DNA of 64,000 bases from Xanthomonas sacchari (GTDB taxonomy: Bacteria > Pseudomonadota > Gammaproteobacteria > Xanthomonadales > Xanthomonadaceae). The first letter of the stretch is position 1; each line of letters begins with the position of its first letter. Below are positions 9,311-17,638 of the stretch, piece by piece. The stretch spans positions 1,097,001 to 1,161,000 of the forward strand of contig NZ_CP100647.1 in NCBI RefSeq assembly GCF_024266585.1, given 5' to 3'. The notes beneath the pieces are model-generated. The model ran no database searches, was not told the origin of the DNA, and saw nothing but the letters and a program-made list of their open reading frames with translations. Position numbers and translations under genes: made by a program.

Positions 9311-11290
9311 ATGGATCGAGCCCGTCCGCCGCTTGACTGGACACGCGTGTCGGCGTGGGTTTTTCTTGCCGCGCTGCTGTGGTGCATGGCGCCCGCCATG
9401 GCGCAGACCGCGCGCAAGCCCTCGGCCTACGAGCAACGCCCAGGTCGCGATGGCGTCGCGCAGCCGGCGACGGGGCCGGATTCCCTGCCACGCCTCGACA
9501 GCCGCGCGCAGTTCCTGCAGTTCGCGCGGGTCTACGACGCCGGCACCGCGCTGGAACTGCCGCATCTGCTGTTCGTGATCGACCGGCAGCAGGGCGGGCG
9601 CGTCTATTACCTCAACACCCTGCGGTTCGCGTTGCACGAACAGTTTGTGCGCCAGCGTCTGGCGCCGGGCATGGGCAAGGCGGCGCTCAAGGCGCAGTAC
9701 CGCGATCCGCAGCGGCGCTTCCTGTTCGGCACCCTGAGCTGGCACCAGGATCTGCCGGGCTATACCTATGAGTTCTGGGAGGGCGACGTCCTCACCGCGC
9801 CTTTGTTGCAGCAGACCGATGCGGCTTTGCGTGGCTCGTTCTACGACGCGCTAAGGTTCAAGACCAATTCCACGCTGCACGAGCAACTGGCCCATAGCGC
9901 CGGCCTGGCGTTCGTCACCCAGGAGGCGCTGCTGCGCGAGCAGCGCTTCCTGCCGTTGAACACCGGCCGTGCCGAGGGGCGGTTGCGCATCGTGCGCTTG
10001 CAGGCGCAGTTCCACACGCTGTCGCCGCGCGATATCCCGGTGCTGGACGAGGTGCCGATCGCGCTGGCGCCGGTGGCCGGGTTGGTCACGCAGCGTCCGT
10101 CTACGCTGTTGTCGCACGTCAACCTGCTGGCCAAGGGCTGGGGCATTCCCAACGTGTACGTGCGCGATGCGCAGGCGGCGTTGCGCCAGTACGACGGCCG
10201 CTGGGTGCGACTGGACGTCACCCACAATGACTACCGGGTGACGCCGCTGGCGGGTCCGCCGGCGGCCGCACCCGCCGCCGTCCCACGCACCGCGGCCCCC
10301 ATGCTGCCGCGTCCGAACCTGAGCGTGGCCGTACTCAAGCCATTGGCGGTGCTGCGCGCCCGCGACAGCCGCGCCTGCGGAAGCAAGGCGGCTAATCTCG
10401 GCACGCTGAAAGCGGTGCTGCCGCCGGCCGCGCGCGTGCCGGATGGCTTCTGCGTTCCGTTCGCGTTCTACCAGGCAACGATGCAACGCCTGCAGGTCGA
10501 CCAGCGCCTGCGCGACCTGCAGCGCCGGCCCGGCTTCGCCACCGACGCGGACGTGCGCCGCACCGCGCTGGCCGCGTTGCGCGCCGAGATCGCCGACGCC
10601 GCGCCCGATCCCGCCTTCGTGCGCGCGCTGGAGGCGCAGTGGCGCGATCAGTTGCATGGCGCCGGCGTGTTCGTGCGCAGTTCGTCCAACTCCGAGGATC
10701 TGCCCGGTTTCAGCGGCGCGGGCCTGTACACCACCGTGCCCAACGTCACCCGTGCCGATGCGTTGGCCAAGGCCGTGCAGACGGTGTGGGCGTCGGTGTA
10801 CAACTTTGAGGCCTACGAAGCGCGCGCCGCCGCCGGCCTGCCGCAGGACGCGGTGGCCATGGCGGTGCTGGTGCAACTGGCGGCGCCGTCCGACAGTTCC
10901 GGGGTGATGATCACCCGCGACCCGTTCGATGCCGCGCGCCGCCATGTCACCTACATCTCGGCCAAGCGCGGCCTGGGCATTCGCGTGGTCGAGGGCAAGC
11001 GCCAGGCCGAGCAGGTGATGTATTCGAGCTGGTCCAAGGCGGTGCAGGTGCTGAGCCGCTCGGCCGAGGACACCCAACTCGTGGCCAACGCCGCTGGCGG
11101 CGTGCGCGAAGTGCCCATCACCGGCACCCGCCAGGTACTGACCGACGCCCTCATCGCGCGACTGGCCAAGGTCGGCGCGGTGACCAAGCAGGCGCTGGGT
11201 GGCGTGGATCAGGACATCGAATGGGCTGTGGTCGGCGACGAGGTGCTGGTGTTGCAGGCGCGGCCGTATGTGGATCGAGGTGCGCGCTAG
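9311..11290 (+). CDS. Exported PEP/pyruvate-binding dikinase-like protein with GWD-like domain order
   Basis: A 659-aa protein. Residues 14-31 (AWVFLAALLWCMAPAMA) form a signal peptide. A region of unknown fold spans about 60-240. A phosphohistidine swivel-like segment around residues 245-310 contains LLSHVNLLAKGWGIPNVYV with candidate His269. A full PEP-synthase-type ATP-grasp domain follows at about 345-655: GSKAANLG at 357, VFVRSSSNSEDLPGFSGAG, SGVMITRDPFD, and IEWAVVGDEVLVLQARP. PEP synthase and PPDK put ATP-grasp first and His after; His-then-ATP-grasp is the order of plant glucan, water dikinases, whose LSHVSVRAR motif is similar. The glycogen operon is 1.3 kb away. An ATP-using enzyme outside the cytoplasm would be odd, so the signal or the activity needs testing. 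The GWD comparison is from memory. Confidence 0.7.
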   Translation: MDRARPPLDWTRVSAWVFLAALLWCMAPAMAQTARKPSAYEQRPGRDGVAQPATGPDSLPRLDSRAQFLQFARVYDAGTALELPHLLFVIDRQQGGRVYYLNTLRFALHEQFVRQRLAPGMGKAALKAQYRDPQRRFLFGTLSWHQDLPGYTYEFWEGDVLTAPLLQQTDAALRGSFYDALRFKTNSTLHEQLAHSAGLAFVTQEALLREQRFLPLNTGRAEGRLRIVRLQAQFHTLSPRDIPVLDEVPIALAPVAGLVTQRPSTLLSHVNLLAKGWGIPNVYVRDAQAALRQYDGRWVRLDVTHNDYRVTPLAGPPAAAPAAVPRTAAPMLPRPNLSVAVLKPLAVLRARDSRACGSKAANLGTLKAVLPPAARVPDGFCVPFAFYQATMQRLQVDQRLRDLQRRPGFATDADVRRTALAALRAEIADAAPDPAFVRALEAQWRDQLHGAGVFVRSSSNSEDLPGFSGAGLYTTVPNVTRADALAKAVQTVWASVYNFEAYEARAAAGLPQDAVAMAVLVQLAAPSDSSGVMITRDPFDAARRHVTYISAKRGLGIRVVEGKRQAEQVMYSSWSKAVQVLSRSAEDTQLVANAAGGVREVPITGTRQVLTDALIARLAKVGAVTKQALGGVDQDIEWAVVGDEVLVLQARPYVDRGAR

Positions 11291-11402
11291 GTGAGCATCA
11301 CGCTACAAATCGATGTCTACTCTGGGGAGTAGCAGTGCAGGACACGATTTGGATGGACTGACGCTTGTGCTTATTTTTGAAGATTAAAGGGACGTCACAT
11401 CT

Positions 11403-12383
11403 GTGAAAAAGCAACTGGCTCGCCTGATTCAGGATTATCAAGCGAAGGTCCATGAGGCTTTGGTGGTTATGCATAGGTCTGGCATTCCAATGCCTGATTC
11501 GAGGGATGGGTGGATTGAATTAAATATTCCTCAGGCAGGTCTGTTGGATGGTGGTATCGCTTACTTCAAGCATGGTGCTGGATGCAAGGTCTATCTTGCC
11601 GATGGAGCGGTTGATTTTGATTTTGGAGATCTTGGGGAAATTGATGGATTTGATGCTTGGCGTCTTTTTATGTTTTCCAAGAGAAATTTTTCGGAATATG
11701 GATTCAAGGATCAGAATGATCTTGAGAGATGTTTTGAAGCGTCTGTCGCTGAAGGATACTTGGTTTGCTCTAGGGGCGTTTTATTCTATATAAGCGATGT
11801 TGTGCATGTGTTCGCTGTTGACATTGATACCAGATTGCAAGGGGATACCCTGCCTCCTCGAAATCTAGATAGTGTGCTGTTGCTTAATGATGATTATTTT
11901 CAAGTGGCTGATTTAATGTTTTTGAATTGCGGTAAACTGCTCCGCAAATGGGATAAGGATGGTCATTTGAGTGGTGAGAGGTTAATTGATGCGCGGATAT
12001 ATTTGCGTTCTTGGTTGGGTTTTCTTGCCGTGACTTGTGAGGGATTTGAGAGTCTCGGAATGCGTCGGCTGCTGCGGGATGAGCGTCCCTTGTCGTTCGG
12101 GGAGTTGACGACGAAAAGCGATGCTGTAGGGAGTCTGATTAAAGAGCATCGAAAACCTCTTTGGGAACTGCGAAATAAGACCTTTCATCTACGAAAAGAT
12201 GCAGATGCTATACGCAAATTTTTCCTTCCTGGTGCAGGCAGGATTCCATGGGCGCGTGAGTTGCATCAAGCGTTCAAGGAATTTTTTTCTAATTATCGCG
12301 TCGAGTGCGAAGTCCATTACATTTTAAATGGACGAAGGGGTGAGGTTTCTTTAAAGTCGCTGCCTCATAAAAGGCGACAATGA
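11403..12383 (+). CDS. Uncharacterised DUF6896-like protein with HEPN-like C-terminal motif, AT-rich
   Basis: A 326-aa protein whose codon use is clearly more AT-rich than its neighbours. Residues 9-95 (GWIELNIPQAGLLDGGIAYF, KHGAGCKVYLADG, VDFDFGDLGEIDGFDAWRLF) resemble, from memory, the DUF6896 family, whose role is unknown to me. The C-terminal half is helical and includes KEHRKPLWELRNKTFHLRK. RNKTFH fits the R-x4-6-H signature of HEPN ribonucleases. No transmembrane segment or signal peptide is visible. The ATG at 11403 has no strong ribosome site, only GGGACG about ten bases upstream. Its stop overlaps the start of a 59-aa ORF, suggesting a two-gene unit. The AT-rich island between core genes suggests horizontal acquisition. 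A defence or toxin role is speculation. Confidence 0.7.
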   Translation: MKKQLARLIQDYQAKVHEALVVMHRSGIPMPDSRDGWIELNIPQAGLLDGGIAYFKHGAGCKVYLADGAVDFDFGDLGEIDGFDAWRLFMFSKRNFSEYGFKDQNDLERCFEASVAEGYLVCSRGVLFYISDVVHVFAVDIDTRLQGDTLPPRNLDSVLLLNDDYFQVADLMFLNCGKLLRKWDKDGHLSGERLIDARIYLRSWLGFLAVTCEGFESLGMRRLLRDERPLSFGELTTKSDAVGSLIKEHRKPLWELRNKTFHLRKDADAIRKFFLPGAGRIPWARELHQAFKEFFSNYRVECEVHYILNGRRGEVSLKSLPHKRRQ

Positions 12384-12559
12384 ACTCGTCAAAGGTAATA
12401 TTTTTTGTAATTTCAAGAGCTAAGCTGAAGTGCAGGAAGGAAATTTTTCGCGGAAGCAGTGAATTGTCTTTTAGTACTGTCGCCGCGGTGCATCTATTTT
12501 ATGGTGCTGCAATTTTCAAAATTATGGGTCTCGGTAACTCTTATAAGCTTAGACGGTAA
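12380..12559 (+). CDS. Small 59-aa ORF coupled to the AT-rich gene upstream
   Basis: The ATG overlaps the TGA of the preceding gene as ATGA, the usual sign of translational coupling. The product begins MNSSKVIFFVISRAKLKC and is basic, with a mildly hydrophobic stretch near residues 34-51 (VAAVHLFYGAAIFKIMGLG). It shares the AT-rich composition of its neighbour. No family was recognised. It could be a small partner or antidote, a truncated gene, or chance. Confidence 0.4.
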   Translation: MNSSKVIFFVISRAKLKCRKEIFRGSSELSFSTVAAVHLFYGAAIFKIMGLGNSYKLRR

Positions 12560-12620
12560 GTAGGAGACGCTTCAGCCTTGACTAGAAGTACTGTGCAGAT
12601 CGACGGCTGCTCCCGCCACC

Positions 12621-14786
12621 TCAGACCGCTGGCGCATCCGCATTCTGGTGATGCGCCGGCGCGGACTTGTTGTCGCGCTCGGCCGCCAGCAGGGTCAGCG
12701 AGCGGCCCATGCCGTGCCACTGCGAGCCGCCGGGCAGGCCGTGTTCGCTATTGCGCTCTGCGGTGTCGATCAGCACGCGCCAGTGTTCGCCTTCGACCAG
12801 CGGCAGGGTGAACGGCACGTCCTCGACCGCGCCGTTGACGATCATCAGCAGGGTCACGTTGGAGGCGGCCTGGCGCAGACCGCTGGACGGGGCGCGGCCG
12901 TCCAGGCGCATCATCAACGCGCGGGCGTGCGGGTCGTGCCAGGAGGCTTCGGTCATTTCCTCGCCGTCCGGGGCCAGCCAGGTCACATCCTTGATGCCCA
13001 GTTCCTCGTCGTAGACGCCGTCGAAGAAGCGCGCGCGGTGCAGCAGCGGGTAGTGCGCGCGCAGGTGGGTCAGGCGCGAGACGAAGGCGCTGAGCTGGTG
13101 CGCGCGCGGGCCGGCTTCCCAGTTCAGCCAGGTCAGTTCGTTGTCCTGGCAGTAGGTGTTGTTGTTGCCGCCCTTGCTGCGGCCGAACTCGTCGCCGGCC
13201 AGCAGCATCGGCGTGCCCTGCGACAGCAGCAGGGTGGCCAGCATGTTGCGCATCTGCCGCAGGCGCAGGGCGTTGATCTGCTCGTCGTCGGTCTCGCCTT
13301 CCACGCCGTAGTTGGCGGAGATGTTGTTGTCCGAGCCGTCGCGGTTGTGCTCGCCGTTGGCCTCGTTGTGCTTGTGCGCGTAGCTGACCAGGTCGTGCAG
13401 GGTGAAACCGTCGTGGGCGGTGACGAAGTTGACCGAGGCGGTGGGGCGGCGGCCGCGGTGGTTGAACAGGTCGGCCGAGCCGGTCAGGCGCGTGGCCAGT
13501 TCGGCGAGCTGGCCTTCGTCGCCGCGCCAGAACGCGCGCACGTTGTCGCGGAACTTGTCGTTCCACTCCGACCAGCCCGGCGGGAAACCGCCGACCTGGT
13601 AGCCGCCGGGGCCGACGTCCCACGGCTCGGCGATCAGCTTGACCTGGCTCAGCAGCGGGTCCTGGCGGCAGGCGTCGAGGAAGCCGCCCTTGGGGTCGAA
13701 GCCGTGGTGCTCGCGGCCGAGGATGGTGGCCAGGTCGAAGCGGAACCCGTCCACGTGCATCTCCGACACCCAGTAGCGCAGGGAGTCGTTGACCATGCGC
13801 AGCGCGCCGGCATTGGTCAGGTCGAAGGTATTCCCGGTGCCGGTGTCGTTGATGTAGAAGCGGCGGTCCTCAGCCAGGCGGTAGTAGCTGGCGTTGTCGA
13901 TGCCCTTGAACGACAGCGTCGGCCCCAGTTCGTTGCCTTCGGCGGTGTGGTTGTAGACCACGTCCAGGATCACTTCCAGCCCGGCGCTGTGCAGCCGCGC
14001 CACCATCTGCTTGAACTCGGACACCGTGCGCGTGGCCATGTAGCGCGGGTGCGGGGCGAAGAAGCCGATGGTGTTGTAGCCCCAGTAGTTGCGCAGGCCC
14101 TGCTTGAGCAGGTACTCGTCGTCGACGAAGGCGTGCACGGGCAGCAGTTCCACCGCGGTCATGCCCAGGCGCTTGATGTGCTCGACCACCTCGTCCACCT
14201 TCAGCCCGGAGAAGGTGCCGCGCCAGGCGTCGGGCACCGAGGGGTGGCGCATGGTGGTGCCGCGCAGGTGGGTCTCGTAGATCACCGTGCTGTCCCACGG
14301 CGTCTGCGGGCGCTGGTCCTTGCCCCAGGTGAAGGCCGGATCGATCACCGCGCACTTGGGCATGTAGGCGGCGCTGTCGCGGCGGTCGAAGCTGAGGTCG
14401 GCATCCTTGTGGCCGATGGTGTAGCCGAACAGGGCCGGCGCCCATTTCAGTTCGCCGACCAGTTGCTTGGCGTAGGGATCGAGCAACAGCTTGTTGGGAT
14501 TGAAGCGGTGCCCGGCGTCGGGCGCGTACGGGCCGTACACGCGGTAGCCGTAGAGCTGGCCCGGGCGCGCGTCGGGCAGGTAGCCGTGCCAGATCTCGTC
14601 GGTGTACTCGGGCAGCGCGATGCGTTCGATCTCGCGGCCGCGATCGTCGAACAGGCACAGCTCCACCTTGGTGGCGTGCGCCGAGTACAGGGCGAAGTTC
14701 ACCCCCAGGCCATCCCAGTTCGCCCCCAGCGGATACGGCAGGCCCTCGCGGATACGCGAACGGCGGGTGAGCTTGCGCACGGGCAT
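12621..14786 (-). CDS. glgX: Glycogen debranching enzyme GlgX
   Basis: A 721-aa GH13 enzyme with an N-terminal CBM48-like domain (GANWDGLGVNFALYSAHATK) and a catalytic barrel. The nucleophile region is DGFRFDLATILGRE, the acid/base region LIAEPWDVGPGGYQVG, and the third acid is in FVTAHDGFTLHDLVSY. GlgX hydrolyses the alpha-1,6 branch stubs of phosphorylase-trimmed glycogen, releasing short malto-oligosaccharides, which are substrates for the MalQ and TreY enzymes encoded upstream. ATG at 14786 follows AAGGA by seven bases. It is the last gene of the minus-strand glycogen-trehalose operon, nine bases after the DUF2934 gene. Confidence 0.95.
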   Translation of the reverse strand: MPVRKLTRRSRIREGLPYPLGANWDGLGVNFALYSAHATKVELCLFDDRGREIERIALPEYTDEIWHGYLPDARPGQLYGYRVYGPYAPDAGHRFNPNKLLLDPYAKQLVGELKWAPALFGYTIGHKDADLSFDRRDSAAYMPKCAVIDPAFTWGKDQRPQTPWDSTVIYETHLRGTTMRHPSVPDAWRGTFSGLKVDEVVEHIKRLGMTAVELLPVHAFVDDEYLLKQGLRNYWGYNTIGFFAPHPRYMATRTVSEFKQMVARLHSAGLEVILDVVYNHTAEGNELGPTLSFKGIDNASYYRLAEDRRFYINDTGTGNTFDLTNAGALRMVNDSLRYWVSEMHVDGFRFDLATILGREHHGFDPKGGFLDACRQDPLLSQVKLIAEPWDVGPGGYQVGGFPPGWSEWNDKFRDNVRAFWRGDEGQLAELATRLTGSADLFNHRGRRPTASVNFVTAHDGFTLHDLVSYAHKHNEANGEHNRDGSDNNISANYGVEGETDDEQINALRLRQMRNMLATLLLSQGTPMLLAGDEFGRSKGGNNNTYCQDNELTWLNWEAGPRAHQLSAFVSRLTHLRAHYPLLHRARFFDGVYDEELGIKDVTWLAPDGEEMTEASWHDPHARALMMRLDGRAPSSGLRQAASNVTLLMIVNGAVEDVPFTLPLVEGEHWRVLIDTAERNSEHGLPGGSQWHGMGRSLTLLAAERDNKSAPAHHQNADAPAV

Positions 14787-14795
14787 GAAGGATCC

Positions 14796-15002
14796 TTAGG
14801 AAGACGTGCTGCCGCTACCGGCGCTGCGCCGCGTTTGCGGCGGCGGCAGCGCGTCGGCGTCGGCTTCGGCGGCCGCTTCCGCGTCCACCAGGCGTTCGGC
14901 CATGGCCCAGTGGCGGGCGGCGTGGCCGTCGGGTCGCCCTTCGGCTTCCCAGATTTCGTGTGCGAGTTGGCGGATGCGGCGTTGGCGTGTTTCTGCGTCC
15001 AT
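14796..15002 (-). CDS. DUF2934 small protein
   Basis: A 68-aa protein. RIRQLAHEIWEAEGRPDG followed by HWAMAERLV is the conserved core of the DUF2934 family of short proteins, often found in glycogen/trehalose clusters. The tail is Ala/Asp- then Ser-rich and looks disordered. It lies 14 bases downstream of treY and nine bases upstream of glgX, so it is co-transcribed. Function unknown; the setting suggests a role linked to glycogen or osmotic-stress metabolism. Confidence 0.85.
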   Translation of the reverse strand: MDAETRQRRIRQLAHEIWEAEGRPDGHAARHWAMAERLVDAEAAAEADADALPPPQTRRSAGSGSTSS

Positions 15003-15016
15003 GGCTTCTTGCGGGA

Positions 15017-17638
15017 TCAGGGAAGGGCGACCAGCACGGCGATCGGGAACTCGGCGAACAGGGCCGATACCGGGAGGGCCGACGTCGCGTCGACGGTAGC
15101 ACTGGCCAGCACCGGGCGATACTGTGCCTGGGGCAGTGTCAGAACCGTGTCACGCCAGTCCAGCTGCGCCCGCAGCGGCGCGTCCGGGCGCAGCGGCCGC
15201 GCGGCCGAGCTCAGCCGCGGCACCGCCACCACCAGCGATGCGCCTTGGTGTTCGCGCACGAAGCCCAGCACGTGTTGTGCCTGCGCGCCCTGTGCCGGCA
15301 GCGGCCGGTAGCTGCCATGCGCGAACAGCGCAGGATGCGCGCGCCGCAGCTGCAGCAGCTGCGCGGTCAGCCAGGCCTTGACGTGGCCGCTGTGCCAGTC
15401 CCGCAGCAGCGCGTCCGGCGCGGTGGCGTCGCGCAGCCAGGCCTGGCGCAGCGCGTAGTCCACCGGCCGGCGGTTGTCCGGATCCACCAGCGACAGGTCC
15501 CAGCCTTCGCTGCCCTGGTACAGATCGGGCACGCCGGGCAGGGTCAGGCGCAGGGTGGTCTGCACCAGGCTGTTGAGCGCGCCGGCCGGGGCCAGCGCCG
15601 CGGCCGCCTGCGCCAGCGCCTCGCGCAGCGTGGCGCCGGCCGGCTGCAGCAGCGCGGCGTCGAGCAGGGCGCGCGCGTTGCGCTCGTAGTCCTCGTCCGG
15701 CCAGGTCCAGTGGGTGCGCAGCTTGGCTTCGCGCGCGGCCTTGAGTTGCCAGGCGCCGATGCGCTCGGCGTAGTCGCGCAGGCCGTCGCTGTCGTCCACC
15801 GCCAGTTCCAGCGGCCAGGCCGCGACCAGCATCTGCCACAGCATCAACAGGTCGCCGGGCAGCGGCGCGGCGCTGCCGGCCGGCAGCAGGTCGGCCGACA
15901 GCGCCTGGAAGCGCGCCACCTGCGCCTCCCACCACGGCGCCTGTGCGCTGAGCGCGGCCAGGCGCATGCGCACGTCCTCGCCACGCTTGTGGTCGTGGGT
16001 GGCGGTGGCCAGCAGCGCGCGCGGATAGCGTCGCGCGCGCGTGGCGTTGGCCGCATGGAACGCGTCCGGGGCCAGCGCGAACACGTCCGGCTCGCTGCCC
16101 ACCTCGTTGCGCGAGAGCAACACGCCGTGGCGATAGAACGAGGTGTCCTCCACCGACTTGGCGTTGAGCGGCGCCGACAATTGTTCCAGGCGCCGGCGCA
16201 CGATCCGCCGCAGCGCCACCTGCGCCTTGCCGGTGCCGCGGCCGTCGCGGCTCCAGCGTTCGATCGCGTCGATCGCCGCGCACACTCGCGGCTCCGCGCC
16301 CACGCGCGCCCGGCGCGCGGCTTCGGCCAGGCGCGCCGCGTCGGCGTCGTCCAGGCCGTCGGGGCCGGCATAGGTGCGGTACACCTCGAAGTGCTGCAGC
16401 AAGGCCATCAGCCCGCGCGCCAGCATCTGCGGGCTGAACTCGCGGGTCAGCGGATCCAGGTGCGCGGCGGCGCCTAGCGCCTGCACCGTGCGCACGAACT
16501 CGGCCTGCAGCGAACCCTGCAGGATCTCGTCGCGCGCGGCGCGCTGTTCCTGGCCGAAGTCGCCGCTGCGTCCGCTCCAGCGCCGCCACAGCGCGGTCAG
16601 CGGCGCGGCGCCGGCCGGGTCGTGCAGCACCGCGGCCACCTGGTCCATGAAGTCGTAGCCGGTGGTGCCGTCGCAGGGCCAGTCGGCGCGCAGCTGCTCG
16701 TGCGGCGCCAGGATCTTTTCCAGGTACAGCGCGATGCCGCCGGGAGCGATGCCGCGGCGGCGGCCGGCGCGGTCCAGTTGCGTGCGCAGCCGCTGCACGT
16801 AGCCGGTGGGGTCGGCCAGGCCGTCGACGTGGTCGACCCGCACGCCATCGAGATGGCCCTCGGCGACCAGCCGCAGCGGCAGCTCGTGGACCGCGGCGAA
16901 CACGTCGTTCTGCTCCACGCGCAGCGCCGCCAGCGAGGTGATGTCGAAGAAGCGGCGGTAGTTGAGCATGTCGTTGCCGACCCGCCACCAGGCCAGGCGG
17001 TAGCACTGGCGTTCGATCAGCCGGTGCAGGGCGTCGTCGCCCAGCCGCGCGGCGGCGTTGAGCCGCGCCGCCCAGGCCGGGCGCGCGCTGGCCGGTTCCT
17101 GGGCGATGGCGCCGTCCAGGCGGATCGGGAAGCGCTGGTCGTGGTGCTGCAGGACCACGCCGCCGTCCTCGGCCACCTGCAACTGCAGCGCGCCCTCGCT
17201 CAGCGCCTGCGCGTAGGGCCGGTCCAGTACCGGCAGCCACAGCTTGCCCTCGCGCCCGGGCGCGCGCCAGTCGATGTCGAACCAGCCGGCATGGCGGCTG
17301 CGCCGGCCATGGGTGAGCACGTCCCACCACCACGGATTGTTCGGGTGGGTGGCCATGTGGTTGGGCACGATGTCCAGGATCAGGCCCATGCCGTGGCTGC
17401 GCGCGCGCTCGGACAGGTGCAGCAGCGCCGGCTCGCCGCCGAGTTCGGGATTGACCTGGCGCGGGTCGGTGACGTCGTAGCCGTGGGTGGAGCCGGGCAC
17501 CGCGCTGCCGATCGGCGACAGGTACAGGTGGCTGATGCCCAGCCCGGCGTAGTACGGCACCTGCGCGGCGGCATCGAGCAGGGTGAAACCGGCATGCAAC
17601 TGCAGGCGGGCGGTGGCCCGCAGGGGAATCATGCGCAT
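15017..17638 (-). CDS. treY: Malto-oligosyltrehalose synthase TreY
   Basis: An 873-aa GH13 enzyme that turns the reducing-end alpha-1,4 bond of a maltodextrin into the alpha,alpha-1,1 bond of trehalose. The start at 17638 follows AAGGAG by seven bases and overlaps the end of malQ. The N-terminal barrel shows ARLQLHAGFTLLDAAAQVPY and GISHLYLSPI. Catalytic motifs are GVRVDHVDGLADPTGY, ALYLEKILAPHEQL and SVEDTSFYRHG. The C-terminal part has VPDLYQGSEGWDLSLVDPDN as in TreY. The product is cut by TreZ, encoded two genes upstream, to release trehalose. Length is normal for the family. Confidence 0.95.
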   Translation of the reverse strand: MRMIPLRATARLQLHAGFTLLDAAAQVPYYAGLGISHLYLSPIGSAVPGSTHGYDVTDPRQVNPELGGEPALLHLSERARSHGMGLILDIVPNHMATHPNNPWWWDVLTHGRRSRHAGWFDIDWRAPGREGKLWLPVLDRPYAQALSEGALQLQVAEDGGVVLQHHDQRFPIRLDGAIAQEPASARPAWAARLNAAARLGDDALHRLIERQCYRLAWWRVGNDMLNYRRFFDITSLAALRVEQNDVFAAVHELPLRLVAEGHLDGVRVDHVDGLADPTGYVQRLRTQLDRAGRRRGIAPGGIALYLEKILAPHEQLRADWPCDGTTGYDFMDQVAAVLHDPAGAAPLTALWRRWSGRSGDFGQEQRAARDEILQGSLQAEFVRTVQALGAAAHLDPLTREFSPQMLARGLMALLQHFEVYRTYAGPDGLDDADAARLAEAARRARVGAEPRVCAAIDAIERWSRDGRGTGKAQVALRRIVRRRLEQLSAPLNAKSVEDTSFYRHGVLLSRNEVGSEPDVFALAPDAFHAANATRARRYPRALLATATHDHKRGEDVRMRLAALSAQAPWWEAQVARFQALSADLLPAGSAAPLPGDLLMLWQMLVAAWPLELAVDDSDGLRDYAERIGAWQLKAAREAKLRTHWTWPDEDYERNARALLDAALLQPAGATLREALAQAAAALAPAGALNSLVQTTLRLTLPGVPDLYQGSEGWDLSLVDPDNRRPVDYALRQAWLRDATAPDALLRDWHSGHVKAWLTAQLLQLRRAHPALFAHGSYRPLPAQGAQAQHVLGFVREHQGASLVVAVPRLSSAARPLRPDAPLRAQLDWRDTVLTLPQAQYRPVLASATVDATSALPVSALFAEFPIAVLVALP

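Noticed and set aside
12648-15311. An 887-codon plus-strand ORF opposite glgX
   Set aside because: It is rich in Val/Ala/Gly/Gln/Arg repeats with no domain, while the opposite strand encodes an intact GlgX. Long antisense frames are expected in such GC-rich coding DNA.
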